DNA of 64,000 bases, from the NCBI GenBank assembly GCA_964017235.1, contig OZ024935.1, forward strand, positions 88,813,052 through 88,877,051, written 5' to 3'. This DNA comes from Sabellastarte sp. h YS-2021. Its lineage: Eukaryota; Annelida; Polychaeta; Sabellida; Sabellidae. Every line of letters begins with the position of its first letter. The first letter of the stretch is position 1. The position numbers and the translations under genes were made by a program. The notes below the pieces were generated by a model. The model worked only from the letters and a program-made list of their open reading frames with translations. It was not told where the DNA came from and did no database searches. Positions 10,345-21,992 of the stretch are shown here, one piece after another.

Positions 10345-12150
10345 GCTTACTGGCAACCTGCATGTTGTTATGTTTTTCCATTTTTGGCGAAAATTCGCAA
10401 ATTCAAAATGGCCGCCATTTTTGGGGAGGGGAAAATTTTTTGAAAATTAACAATAGTACATTCATCTTATACCCTGCGGGTCGAAAATTTCGACGAAATC
10501 GCTCTATCTCGCACGGTTAAGGAGATAGAAGCAATTTTGAGTTTTTCCATTTTTGGCGAAAATTCGACAATTCAAAATGGCCACCATTTTTGGGGAGGGG
10601 AAATTCTTTTGAAAATTGCCAATAGTACATTCCTCTTATACCCTGTGGGTTAAAAATTTGGACGAAATCGCTCTATCTCGCACGGTTAAGGAGATAGAAG
10701 CAATTTTGTGTTTTTCCATTTTTGGCGAAAATTCGAAAATTCAAAATGGCCGCCATTTTTGGGGAGGGAAAATTTTTTTGAAAATTGCCAATAGTACATT
10801 CCTCTTATACCCCCTGGGTCGAAAATTTCGATGAAATGGCTCTATCTCGCACGGTTAAGGAGATACAAGCAATTTTGTGTTTTTCCATTTTTGGCGAAAA
10901 TGCGAAAATTCAAAATGGCCGCCATTTTTGGGGAGGAGAAAATTTTTTGAAAATTGCCAATAGTACATTCCTCTTATACCCTGTGGGTCGAAAATTTCGA
11001 CGAAATCGCCCTATCTCGCACGGTTAAGGAGATACGAGCAATTTTGTGTTTTTCCATTTTTGGCGAAAATTCAAAATGGCCACCATTTTTGAGGAGGGGA
11101 AAATTTTTTCAAAATTAACAATACTACATTCCTCTTATACCCTGTGGGTCGAAATTTTCGACGAAATCGCCCTATCTCGCACGGTTAAGGAGATAGAGGC
11201 AATTTTGTGTTTTTCCATTTTTGGCGAAAATTCGAAAATTCAAAATGGCCGCCATTTTTGGGGAGGGAAAAATTTTTTGAAAATTGCCAATAGTACATTC
11301 CTCTTATACCCTCTGGGTCGAAAATTTCGACGAAATGGCTCTATCTCGCACGGTTAAGGAGATACAGGCAATTTTGTGTTTTTCCATTTTTGGCGAAAAT
11401 GCGAAAATTCAAAATGGCCGCCATTTTTGGGGAGGAGAAAATTTTTTGAAAATTAACAATACTACATTCCTCTTATACCCTGCGGGTCGAAAATTTCGAC
11501 GAAATCGCTCTATCTCGCACGGTTAAGGAGATAGAAGCAATTTTGTGTTTTTCCATTTTTGGTGAAAATTCGAAAATTCAAAATGGCCGCCATTTTTGGG
11601 GAGGGGAAAAGTTTTTGAAAATTAACAATACTACATTCCTCTTATACCCTGTGGGTCGAAAATTTCGACGAAATCGCTCTATCTCGCACCGTTTCTGAGA
11701 TAAACGCGTTTTGTTTTTTTTCCATTTTTGGAGAAAATTCGAAAATCCAAAATGGCCGCCATTTTTGGGGAGGGGAAAATTTTTTGAAAATTAACAATAC
11801 TACATTCCTCTTATACCCTGTGGGTCGAAAATTTGGACGAAATCGCTCTATCTCGCACGGTTAAGGAGATAGAAGCAATTTTGTGTTTTTCCATTTTTGG
11901 CGAAAATTCAAAAATTCAAAATGGCTGCCATTTTTGGGGAGGGGAAAATTTTTTGAAAATTGCCAATAGTACATTCCTCTTATACCCACTGGGTCGAAAA
12001 TTTCGACGAAATCGCTCTATCTCGCACGGTTAAGGAGATACAAGCAATTTTGTGTTTTTCCATTTTTGGCGAAAATTCGAAAATTCAAAATGGCCGCCAT
12101 TTTTGGGGAGGGGAAATTTTTTTTGAAAATTAACGATACTACATTCCTCT
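10345..12150 (+). repeat. 168-bp satellite array (S4), about 11 units
   Basis: Eleven units are spaced close to 168 bp (AAAATGGCCGCCATTTT near 10405, 10573, 10741, 10912, 11074, 11242, 11409, 11578, 11747, 11916 and 12085). Some units vary a base in this block. Each unit has two odd-centred palindromes, AAAATGGCCGCCATTTT and GTCGAAAATTTCGAC, plus CTCTATCTCGCACGGTTAAG. Because 168 is 56 codons, long frames of a 56-residue repeat run through the array; they open and close at random indels and look like artefacts of the period. Diverged units occur at 45.6-45.9 and 46.8-47.25 kb. Confidence 0.92.
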
Positions 12151-12154
12151 TATA

Positions 12155-13625
12155 CCCTGTATACCATATAGAAAAGATTTCTGTAACTCTAATACTTTTA
12201 AAGATATTTGACATTTACTCCTCCTGTTATTTAGCTACAAATGAGAAAATAGCTATTACTCACTTATGGCATGCAATAGAACCCTAAACTATGTACCTTC
12301 TTACAGCTAAGGACAAAGTAGCTGAACAACATATTTTAGGAAAACACTAACTGCAATGGTTTTGGAGTTACAATGGCTTTACTCAACAGTCAGAATTTCA
12401 AAGTAGCTATTACTCGGCTATCCAAGGTGCAACAGGTCTGAAACTTTACCATGTGATAGCTTACCAAAAAGTAGATGGATAACATATTTGAAAAGATTTC
12501 CCTAACTTTAATACTTTGGAAGATATTTGACATTTACTCCTTTTGTTATTTAGCTACAAATGAGAAAATAGCTATTGCTCACTTATGGCATGCAATAGAA
12601 CCCTAAACTATATACCATCTTATAGCTAAGTACAAAGTAGCTGAACAACATATTTTAGGAAAACAGTCTAACTGCAATAATTTTGGAGTTACAATGGCTT
12701 TACTCAACAGTCAGAATTTCAAAGTAGCTATTACTCAGCTATCCAAGGTGCAACAGGTCTGAAACTTTACTATGTGATAGCTTACCAAAAAGTAGATGAA
12801 CAACATATTTGAAAAGATTTCCCTAACTTTAATACTTTTGAAGATATTTGACATTTACTCCTTTTGTTATTTAGCTACAAAGAAGAAAATAGCTATTACT
12901 CACTTATGGCAAGCAATAGAACCCTAAACTATATACCATCTTATAGCTAAGGACAAAGTAGCTGAACAACATATTTTAGGAAAACAGTGTAACTGCAATA
13001 ATTTTGGAGTTACAATGGCTTTACTCAACAGTCAGAATTTCAAAGTAGCTATTACTCAGCTATCCAAGGTGCAACAGGTCTGAAACTTTACTATGTGATA
13101 GCTTACCAGAAAGTAGATGAATAACATATTTGAAAAGATTTCCCTAACTTTAATACTTTTGAAGATATTTGACATTTACTTCTTCTGTTATTTAGCTACG
13201 AATGAGAAAATAGCTATTACTCACTAATGGCATGCAATAGAACCCCAAACTATGTACCATCTTATAGCTAAGGACAAAGTAGCTGAACAACATATTTTAG
13301 GGAAACTCTAACTGCAATGGTTTTGGAGTTACAATGGCTTTACTCAACAATCAGAATTTCAAAGTAGCTATTACTCAGCTATCCAAGGTGCAACAGGTCT
13401 GAAACTTTACTATGTGATACCTTACCAAAAAGTAGATGAACAACATATTTCAAAGATTTCTGTAACTCTAATACTTTTGAAGATATTTGACATTTACTCC
13501 TTTTGTTATTTAGCTACAAATGAGAAAATAGCTATTACTCACTTATGGCATGCAATGGGACCCCAAACTATGTACCATCTTATAGCTAAGGACAAAGTAG
13601 CTGAACAACATATTTGAAGAAAAAG
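12155..13625 (+). repeat. ~319-bp tandem array (S5), dimeric unit
   Basis: AACATATTTGAAAAGATTTC-type landmarks recur near 12,480, 12,798, 13,120 and 13,440. Each unit is a dimer of S1-like halves: one with ATTACTCACTTATGGCATGC and one with ATTACTCAGCTATCCAAGGT. No coding potential beyond short chance frames. Confidence 0.85.
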
Positions 13626-13816
13626 TTGTTTCTGCAATAGTTTTTGAGTTATGAGCCCTTTACTCCAAGTAGCTATGATAGCTATTACTCACTTATCGTT
13701 AGGCCTAAGTCCATAAAACCAAAAAAATTTTCGAGGGCGTGAAAATTCATTGGGACAATTAATTTACAAAAAATCTGTAGCTGTAGTAGTTTTGGAGGAA
13801 TCTGCGTGACTAACTA

Positions 13817-13853
13817 ACGCACGCACACACGCACGCACGCACGCACACACACA
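13817..13853 (+). repeat. CA/CACG microsatellite
   Basis: Alternating purine-pyrimidine run of CGCA, CACG and CA units. It ends 15 bp before a hairpin at 13,868-13,900. Confidence 0.9.
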
Positions 13854-13867
13854 GGCATCATTTCATA

Positions 13868-13900
13868 ATCTCCCTCCCGGGCTAAAGCCCGGCGGGAGAT
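13868..13900. repeat. GC-rich hairpin terminus
   Basis: ATCTCCCTCCCGGGC and GCCCGGCGGGAGAT pair around a TAAA loop with one bulge. A related stem (CTCCCGATTATGGCCTTCGG) follows a CGGACAGACG-like run at 28,190-28,280. It looks like the end of a dispersed element; the family is not identified. Confidence 0.6.
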
Positions 13901-13902
13901 AA

Positions 13903-15245
13903 CAAAAGACTCTGAATGAAATTGCTGTGAAGATGCAAGCAATTTATTCGTGATAGCCTCAAAGTAGCTATTACTCAGCTATGCAATGAGCTACTGGTCT
14001 GCAATTTTACTATGTTATAGCTGACCCAAAAGTACCTGAATAACATATTTATACAAAATTCTCTAAAATGTAATAGTTTTGGAGTCATAAGTGATTTTAC
14101 TCATTATGAAAGGTATTGAAATATCAGAAAGTAGCTATTACTCACTTAACTATTGGAATAGACACCCAAGTTACTCACCATGTTGTAGCTATGAAAAAAG
14201 TAGCTGAATAACATATTTTAACAAAATGCTCTAAATGCAATACCTTTCAAGGTGTAAGGGATTTAGTGCATGATTTCACAAATTTTAATACATTAAAATT
14301 ATTTTTAAAATTCATAAAAAAAAACTAAGAAAGATCCAGGCCTGATACTACCACAAGGGAATCTACTTGTGGCCTAGTACATATATGCAAGATAAAAGAG
14401 AAATCCCTGCAATATAGTCAATGAGAAAATTGCGATAAAGTGTTGAAGTTTTCACACTTTTGGTGGGGTTAACTCCCTTGTAATGGCTCTAGCAAACAGA
14501 CGAACACTCCAAAAACCTTATTTTAAAGCATTTGTATGCAGGTGTATACATATGTTGCATCCTAATAATTGGATCACAAACCCAAATTTGTGTCCAACAC
14601 TGAAATCTTGTCTGTAAAATGATAACATTTGTGTACTCACCAGCCGCCACACCACCTCTCGTGGCCACCACAGCTCTCGTGGCCACTGCACCACCCCTCG
14701 TTGCAGACGCACCACCCCTCGTCGCAGACGCACCACCCCTCGTCGCAGACGCACCACCTCTAGTAGCCAAGGCACCACCTCTCGTAGCCAAGGCACCACC
14801 TCTCGTAGCCAAGGCACCACCTCTCGTCGCCAAGGCACCACCTCTCGTCTCTCTACTCGTACCTATTTAAATGCATTTTAATTATTTTAATTATTAAGAA
14901 AATGTTCTTAAAAAGTTTCACCACTTTTATAACATTAGAAACCTTTCCTTATGAATTCAAAGTTTTTAATTCCAAATACAGTACAACAACCACTGACCAC
15001 ATTGGGAATACTATATATTTTTGGTCAGTTAATAATAATTATTATTGACCAAGGTTATGTAATGGTGCAGTAATGTCATTTTAAATAACACCTGAGAGAT
15101 ATTCTCTTATTAAAAGTGTCAAATATCTTTCACTACTGGGCAGTTCACGCTGATTTTGGCCTTTTTTACATATTTCCAAAGAAACAGATCACAAAAACCC
15201 AAAACAAACCAGAAATATAGGAATGAAAAGTATGGATATTAAAAT
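13903..15245. repeat. duplicated segment, copy 1 (without later insertions)
   Basis: From AAAAGACTCTGAATGAAAT to GGAATGAAAAGTATGGATAT this matches 20,727-22,664 along its length. Compared with that copy it lacks a 159-bp Tigger MITE and a 392-bp hAT element, so it shows the empty sites (near 14,381 and 14,551). It includes two S1-type units, a GATAGACACCCAAGTTACTC unit and the RGG minisatellite. Confidence 0.88.
14641..14862 (-). repeat. 21-bp minisatellite reading as RGG heptapeptides; exon-like
   Basis: Nine to ten 21-bp units (CACCACCTCTCGTCGCAGACG type) read on the minus strand as ATRGGAS/ATRGGAL heptads. The stretch is bounded on the minus strand by an AG (acceptor-like, ATAG/G) and by CTG/GTGAGTAC, a near-perfect donor. 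The open block between them is 222 bp, a multiple of three. It could be an exon with an RGG-box-like repeat, or a codon-phased minisatellite in a dispersed element. Copies occur at 21,993-22,283 and, without expansion, near 24,417-24,490. No product is recognised. Confidence 0.5.
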
Positions 15246-15720
15246 AGCATCAGAGATGCCCGTACCCCACAGCCTAGGGAAATATTTTCAACACCATGAG
15301 ATAGAGAAGTACTGTGCCAGTACAAACTTCAGGATACTTTCAGAGCACTGTCAGTTATATAAAGGTCCAAACAATGTTTAAATGGAGAAATAATGTTTAA
15401 AAGAAATATCATGCATATAAAGATAAAGTATTAAAACAAGATAATTCAATAACAAGATGACAGCATTAATCAGCAAACTAAAATGCAACACTCTTTATCT
15501 ACATCTGCATGGCCGAATTATGGTTTAGATGGTTTGAATATTACCATGCATACAGAAGTAGTAATACATTTAATGAATGCTTATGTGTGGTGTTGGAGCA
15601 AAATCTGTGGCTCACTTGATGAAATTCTATCTCTTACAATGGGAAGTTATGAAAGTAAAATTCTTAATAATTTTAATATGACTTGAACAGTGCTTAATCT
15701 GCATCAAAAGACAGACTCAA
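15246..15720. other. no recognised feature
   Basis: AT-rich sequence with only short chance frames. I see no repeat shared with the rest of the window. Confidence 0.5.
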
Positions 15721-15721
15721 A

Positions 15722-18512
15722 GGTGCAACAAGATTTTATAGGTCAAGGTCACTACGACAAGGTTAAAGGTCAAATTAAGGTGACACCATGATAATACACA
15801 CCTACTCCCCCTAATCAATGTCCCTACCAAGTATCAACTTCTTACACCTTACGGTTTCCGAGATATAGCCTTGACAAGATTTTCGAACTCAAGGTCACTA
15901 CAGCAAGGTCAAAGGTCAAATCCTGGTCAGACCATGACATTGCACACCTACACCCCCTAACCAATGTCCCTACCAAGTACCAACTTCCTACACCTTACGG
16001 TTTCCAAGATATAGCCTGGACAACATTTTATAGGTCAAGGTCACTACGGCAAGGTCAAAGGTCAAATCAAGGTCAGACCATGACATTGCACACCTACACC
16101 CCCCAACCAATATCCCTACCAAGTACCAACTTCCTACACCTTATGGTTTCCAAGATATAGCCTGGACAACATTTTATAGGTCAAGGTCACTACGGCAAGG
16201 TCAAAGGTCAAATCAAGGTCAGACCATGACATTGCACACCTACACCCCCTAACCAATATCCCTACCAAGTATCAACTTCGTACACCTTACGGTTTCTGAG
16301 CTATAGCCCGGACAAGATTTTAAAGGTCAAGGCCACTACAGCAAGGTCAAAGGTCAAATCAAGGTCACACCATGACACTGCTCACCTACACCCCTTAACA
16401 AATGTCCCTACCAAATATCAACTTCCTACACCTTACGGTTTCCGAGATATAGCCTGGACAAGATTTTATAGGTCAAGGCCACTACGGCAAGGTCAAAGGT
16501 CAAATCAAGGTCAGACCATGACATTGCACAATTACACCCCCTAACCAATATCCCTACCAAGTATCAACTTCCTACACTTTACGGTTTCTGAGATATAGCC
16601 TGGACAAGATTTGAAAGGTCAAGGTCACTACGGCAAGGTCAAAGGTCAAATCAAGGTCAGACCATGACGTTGCACACCTACACTTTACTAACCAATGTCC
16701 CTACCAAATATCAACTTCCTACACCTTACAGTTTCCGAGATATAGCCTGGACAAGATTTTATAGGTCAAGGCCACTACGGCAAGGTCAAAGGTCAAATCA
16801 AGGTCAGACCATGACATTGCACAATTACACCCCCTAACCAATATCCCTACCAAGTATCAACTTCCTACACTTTACGGTTTCTGAGATATAGCCTGGACAA
16901 GATTTGAAAGGTCAAGGTCACTACGGCAAGGTCAAAGGTCAAATCAAGGTCAGACCATGACATTGCACACCTACACCCCCTAACCAATGTCCCTACCAAA
17001 TATCAACTTCCTACACCTTACAGTTTCCGAGATATAGCCTGGACAAGATTTTATAGGTCAAGGTCACTACGGCAAGGTCAAAGGTCAAATCAAGGTCAGA
17101 CCACGACGTTGCACACCTACACCCCCTAACCAATATCCCTACCAAGTATCAACTTCCTACACCTTACGGTTTCTGAGATATAGCCCGGACAAGATTTTAT
17201 AGGTCAAGGTCACTATGGCAAGGTCAAAGATCAAACCAAGGTCAGACCATGACATTGCACAACTACACCCCCTAACCAATGTCCCTACCAAGTACCAACT
17301 TCTTACACCTTACAGTTTCCGAGATATAGCCTGGACAAGATTTTATAGGTCAAGGTCACTACGGCAAGGTCAAAGGTCAAATCAAGGTCAGACCATGACG
17401 TTGCACACCTACACCCCCTAACCAATATCCCTACCAAGTATCAACTTCCTACACCTTACGGTTTCTGAGATATAGCCCGGACAAGATTTTATAGGTCAAG
17501 GTCACTATGGCAAGGTCAAAGATCAAACCAAGGTCAGACCATGACATTGCACAACTACACCCCCTAACCAATGTCCCTACCAAGTACCAACTTCTTACAC
17601 CTTACAGTTTCCGAGATATAGCCTGGACAAGATTTTATAGGTCAAGGTCACTACGGCAAGGTCAAAGGTCAAATCAAGGTCAGACCATGACGTTGCACAC
17701 CTACACCCCCTAACCAATATCCCTACCAAGTATCAACTTCCTACACCTTACGGTTTCTGAGATATAGCCCGGACAAGATTTTATAGGTCAAGGTCACTAC
17801 AGCAAGGTCAAAGATCAAACCAAGGTCAGACCATGATGTTGCACAACTACACCCCCTAACCAATGTCCCTACCAAGTATCAACTTCCTACACCTTACGGT
17901 TTCCGAGATATAGCCCGGACAAGATTTTCAAACTCAAGGTCACTACGGCAAGGTCAAAGGTCAAATCAATGTCAGACCATGACGTTGCACACCTACACCC
18001 CCTAACCAATATCCCTACCAAGTATCAACTTCCTACACCTTACGGTGTCCGAGATATAGCCCGGACAAGATTTTCAAACTCAAGGTCACTACGGCAAGGT
18101 CAAAGGTCAAATTAAGGTCAGACCATGACGTTGCACACCTACACCCCCTATCCAATATCCCTACCAAGTATCAACTTCCTACACCTTACGGTTTCTGAGA
18201 TATAGCCCGGACAAGATTTTATAGGTCAAGGTCACTACGGCAAGGTCAAAGATCAAACCAAGGTCAGACCATGACGTTGCACAACTACACCCCCTAACCA
18301 ATGTCCCTACCAAGTATCAACTTCCTACACCTTACGGTTTCCGAGATATAGCCCGGACAAGATTTTCAAACTCAAGGTCACTACGGCAAGGTCAAAGGTC
18401 AAATCAAGGTCAGACCATGACGTTGCACACCTACACCCCCTAACCAATGTCCCTACCAAGTATCAACTTCCTACACCTTACGGTTTCTGAGATACAGCCC
18501 GGACAAACTTTT
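15722..18512 (+). repeat. 146-bp satellite of 19 units rich in AGGTCA half-sites
   Basis: Nineteen units of about 146 bp. A typical unit has TAGGTCAAGGTCACTACGGC, AAGGTCAAAGGTCAAATC, AAGGTCAGACCATGAC, CACCTACACCCCCTAACCAA and CCTACACCTTACGGTTTC. Within about 45 bp it therefore holds a DR0 (AGGTCAAGGTCA), a DR1 (AGGTCAAAGGTCA) and two TCAAGGTCA extended half-sites. Most units keep the exact DR1; four carry AAAGATCA instead, and the first unit is damaged. Variant units alternate every 292 bp in places. There is no protein-coding signal; the two identical 68-codon frames near 17.2 and 17.5 kb simply reflect the 292-bp period. Confidence 0.93.
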
Positions 18513-18529
18513 TCTCCTTAAGGGCTGTG

Positions 18530-18900
18530 GGGTAAAAAAAACATCTTTAAAATTACAAATTGAGGAATGGGTGTAATTTAAATAGGTTGTTATAGCCTCT
18601 ATTTATATGATGCAACTACCATCTATCAAAGACATTTTCACACCGGTTTTTCTCTTTTTGTTCAGTCAATATCTGTGCAGTAATAAGCGAGATATTGCCA
18701 GCTGAAAATTTCACTTGAGAGTACAGAATTTGTAAATCAAATGTTGTAAGTGACATTGCAGCCCACTCAATCATTACTGAACTGCGAACAAGCTGGCAAT
18801 AACACACTGTGTTTTCAAAGATATGATTCTTGACCGATAATCTAATAATGCACGCTCAGATAGTAATAACAAGAGTAGAGTGCCCATGAACGGGCACTGT
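18530..18900. repeat. dispersed non-coding repeat, copy 2
   Basis: Closely matches 22,664-23,000 (starting AACATCTTTAAAATTACAAA) and more loosely 208-840. 18,900-19,140 continues as a sequence related to 1,190-1,330 (GGGCACTGTGTCAGCTGACT). Confidence 0.8.
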
Positions 18901-19144
18901 GTCAGCTGACTGAGTGTTTTTGATTTGTGAAGGTGATAATGAGAGGAAAGCATATTATCAGGGAAAGTGATGTACAGGAGTACAGTAAATGGTGATTGAA
19001 CAGCATGTTCGAAAGAAATTCCGAAGCTGACAGAAGGACTAAAAAGTTGTGCCCTGCAAATTGTATTATAAAGGAAAGTAACAAGGTAACTGTTTAAGTG
19101 TAAAAAGTAGGTTAAAACATATTTAAAGAAATACTGCAAATGCA

Positions 19145-19900
19145 ATATCCTCGTTCAACCTTGAAGAAGGGGTCCAAGGTCAAATCCAACCACACAAAAA
19201 CATTCCCAGCCCATGAATTCCTATGGGTTGGTTTACCATCCCAAACCTCTAGGACCAATAATAAGTGAGTGATAAGCTTTTAAGTTTGGCTGCCCTCATT
19301 TGACCTTGAAGGAGGGGTCCAAAGGTCAAATTTGACCACACCAAAAGATTCCCAGACCATGATTTCCTATAGGATGGTTTACCACCCCAAACCTCCAGTA
19401 CCAATAATAAGCGAGTTATAAGCACTTTTAAGTTTGGCTATCCTCGTTTGACCTTGAAGGCAGGGTCCAAGGTCAAATCTGACCACACCAAAAGACTCCC
19501 AGCCAATGATTTCCTATAGGTTTGTTTACCATCCCAAACTTCTAGGACCCTAATAAGCGAGTTATAAGCACTTTTAAGTTTGGCTATCCTCGTTTGACCT
19601 TGAAGGCAGGGTCCAAGGTCAAATCTGACCACACCAAAAGATTCCCAGCCCATGATTTTCTATATGTCTGTTTACCATCCCAAACTTCTAGGACCATAAT
19701 AAGCGAGTTATAAGCACTTTTAAGTTTGGCTATCCTTGTTTGACCTTGAAGGAGGGATCAAAGGTCAAATCTGAGCACACCAGAAGATTCCCAGCCCATG
19801 ATTTCCTACAGGTTGGTTTACCATCACAAACCTCTAGGACCAATAATAAGCGAGGTATAAGCACTTTTAAGTTTGGCTGTCCTTATTTATTTTATTCCCA
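19145..19900 (+). repeat. ~149-bp tandem array, five units
   Basis: TTTGACCTTGAAGGCAGGGT-type landmarks recur near 19,155, 19,297, 19,447, 19,596 and 19,740, with CACTTTTAAGTTTGGCTATC closing each unit. Units also carry CCAAGGTCAAAT half-sites. 19,900-20,150 is a diverged dispersed repeat (CTTGTTTTTCAAAATGAGGC), also seen at 27.4 and 28.1 kb. Confidence 0.85.
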
Positions 19901-20154
19901 GTCAAGATTTTATAATGAGGAACATATCCTGCAAATTTGAGATCTCTACCCATAATACCCTTTGCTCTAGAGGGCCAACAAAAGTCCTTGTTTAAAGTTG
20001 AATAAACGTCACTGGCAGCCATCTTGTTTTTCAAAATGAGGCCAAAAATATTCCCAGGCAACATTTTATGGTTATTAATATATCCTGCAAACTTGAGAAG
20101 GCTAGCTATAATACTTTTTTCATTAGAGCGGTAATGGTGAAATCTCTCTACACA

Positions 20155-20726
20155 CTGCAGCTATCCAGTGGATACAATGATTTACTCAACAGTGAGAACC
20201 TGACAGTAGCTATTGCTCAGCTATGCCATGACATACAGGTCTGCAATTTCACTATGTTATAGCTGACCAAAAATTATGTGAATATTAACATATTTAAACA
20301 AAATACTCTAAATGCAACAGTTTTCAAGTTATAACTGACTTACTCAACAGTGATAACCTCAAAGTAGCTATTACTCAGCTATGCTATGAGCTACATGTCT
20401 GAATTTTTACTATGTTATAGCTGACCCAAAAGTAGGTGAACAACATATTAATACAAAACACAAAAACAACAGTCAGTACCTGAAAATAGCTATTGCTCAG
20501 TTGTGCCATGAGCTACAGGTCGGTAATTTCACTGTTATAGCTGACCCAAAAGTAGCTGAATAACATATTTACACAAATTACTGTAAATACAATAGTTTTC
20601 CAATTACAACCGATTTACTCAATAGTGAGAACCTAAAAGTAGCTATTACTCAGCAGTGCCATGACATACACGTCTGCAATTTTACTATGTTATAGCTGAC
20701 CCCAAAATACATGAAAACATGCTAAA
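20155..20726 (+). repeat. S1 satellite units
   Basis: Three to four diverged ~153-bp S1 units adjoin the duplicated segment that follows. Confidence 0.8.
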
Positions 20727-21175
20727 CAAAAGACTAAATGAAATAGCTTTGAAGATGCAAGCAATTTATTCGTGATAGCCTCAGAGTAGCTATTACTCAG
20801 CTATGCAATGAGCTACAGGTCTGAAATTTTACTATGTTATAGCTGACCCAAAAGTAGCTGAATAACATATTTATACAAAATTCTCTAAATGTAATAGTTT
20901 TTGAGTTATAAGTGTTTTACTCATTATGAAAGGTATTGAAAAATCAGAAAGTAGCTATTACTCACTTAACTATTGGAATAGACACCCAAGTTACGCACCA
21001 TGTTGTAGCTATGAAAAAAGTAGCTGAATAACATATTTTAACAAAATGCTCTAAACGCAATACTTTTCAAGGTGTAAGTGATTAATGCATGATTTTTAAA
21101 ATTCATAAAAAAACCAAAAGGAAAAATCCTGGCCTGATACTACCACAAGGGAATCTACTTGTGGCCTAGTACATA

Positions 21176-21334
21176 CTGTAGAACCTCTATTATCCGACTC
21201 TCTTGAGGAGTAACAATTAGGTCGGATAATAGAAGGGCTAAAATAACAGGCTTAAATCGAGTTGGCAGAGTGGTTTTGAGGTTGGATAATTGAAAATTCG
21301 GATAACAGAAGGTCGGATAATAGAGGTTCTACTG
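21176..21334. mobile_element. Tigger/pogo-like MITE, 159 bp
   Basis: The termini CTGTAGAACCTCTATTATCC and GGATAATAGAGGTTCTACTG are inverted repeats flanked by TA on both sides. The paralogous site at 14,381 lacks it. Internal sequence (TTGAGGTTGGATAATTGAAA) is shared with 50,805-50,980. It has no coding capacity and would need a pogo/Tigger transposase in trans. Confidence 0.92.
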
Positions 21335-21512
21335 TATGTGCAAGATAAAAGAGAAATCCCTGCAATAGTCAATGAGAAAATTGCGATAAAGTGTTGACAT
21401 TTTGACACTTTTGGTTGGGGTAACTCCCTTGTAATGGCTCTAGCAAACAGACGAACACGCCAAAGACCTTATTTTAAAGCATTTGTATGCAGGTGTATAC
21501 ATATGTTGCATC

Positions 21513-21904
21513 TAGGGGTGGGACCAGTACAAATAATTCGGGTCGATTACTCGCGGACAAAAAATCGACTCGACATCGAGGACTCGCGAAGTTTAGTATC
21601 CACCATTACAGGAACCAACATCCAATATGGCGGCTCCCGTAAACAATAAAAATATAAAGATAAAAGCTTTGAATCGCTTGAATTAGCTGATGTCATCATA
21701 TAATATGCTTAATATTATGTTTAAAATGGTGGATTATGCGATTTAATGCCAGCAAGGTATGTTATTTATTTTTTATTTCCTAAAAAACGTAACCGCTTAG
21801 ATAGGTTGTTGTATACACACGAGTAGTCGACTCTTAAAATTGGGATCGAATTTTCGTGAAATTTGCCTCGCTCGGCGAGTGTCGACTGCTCGGTCGCACC
21901 CCTA
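21513..21904. mobile_element. hAT-like non-autonomous element, 392 bp
   Basis: The termini TAGGGGTGGGACC and (inverted) TAGGGGTGCGACC match at 12 of 13 positions. An 8-bp target duplication GTTGCATC lies at 21,505-21,512 and 21,905-21,912. The paralogous locus near 14,551 has a single GTTGCATC and no insert, which confirms the boundaries. 8-bp duplications and TAGGGGTG-type ends are typical of hAT elements. Subterminal sequence is rich in CGA and TCG. No transposase. Confidence 0.92.
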
Positions 21905-21992
21905 GTTGCATCCTAATAATTGGATCACAAACCCAAAATTTGTGTCCAACACTGAAATCTTGTCTGTAAAATGATAACATTTGTGTACTCAC

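Noticed and set aside
10616-12290. Overlapping 66-103 codon frames encoding a 56-residue repeat
   Set aside because: They come from the 168-bp satellite period (56 codons). Frames open and close at random indels between units and there is no protein-like composition.
9470-13625. CRISPR-like regular repeats
   Set aside because: Units of 133-319 bp are continuous with no unique spacers, and the genome is eukaryotic. These are satellites.
14489-14870. Plus-strand APPLVAD heptad protein
   Set aside because: The opposite reading of the same minisatellite. No splice-like ends or start context on that strand, so only the minus-strand exon-like reading was kept as possible.
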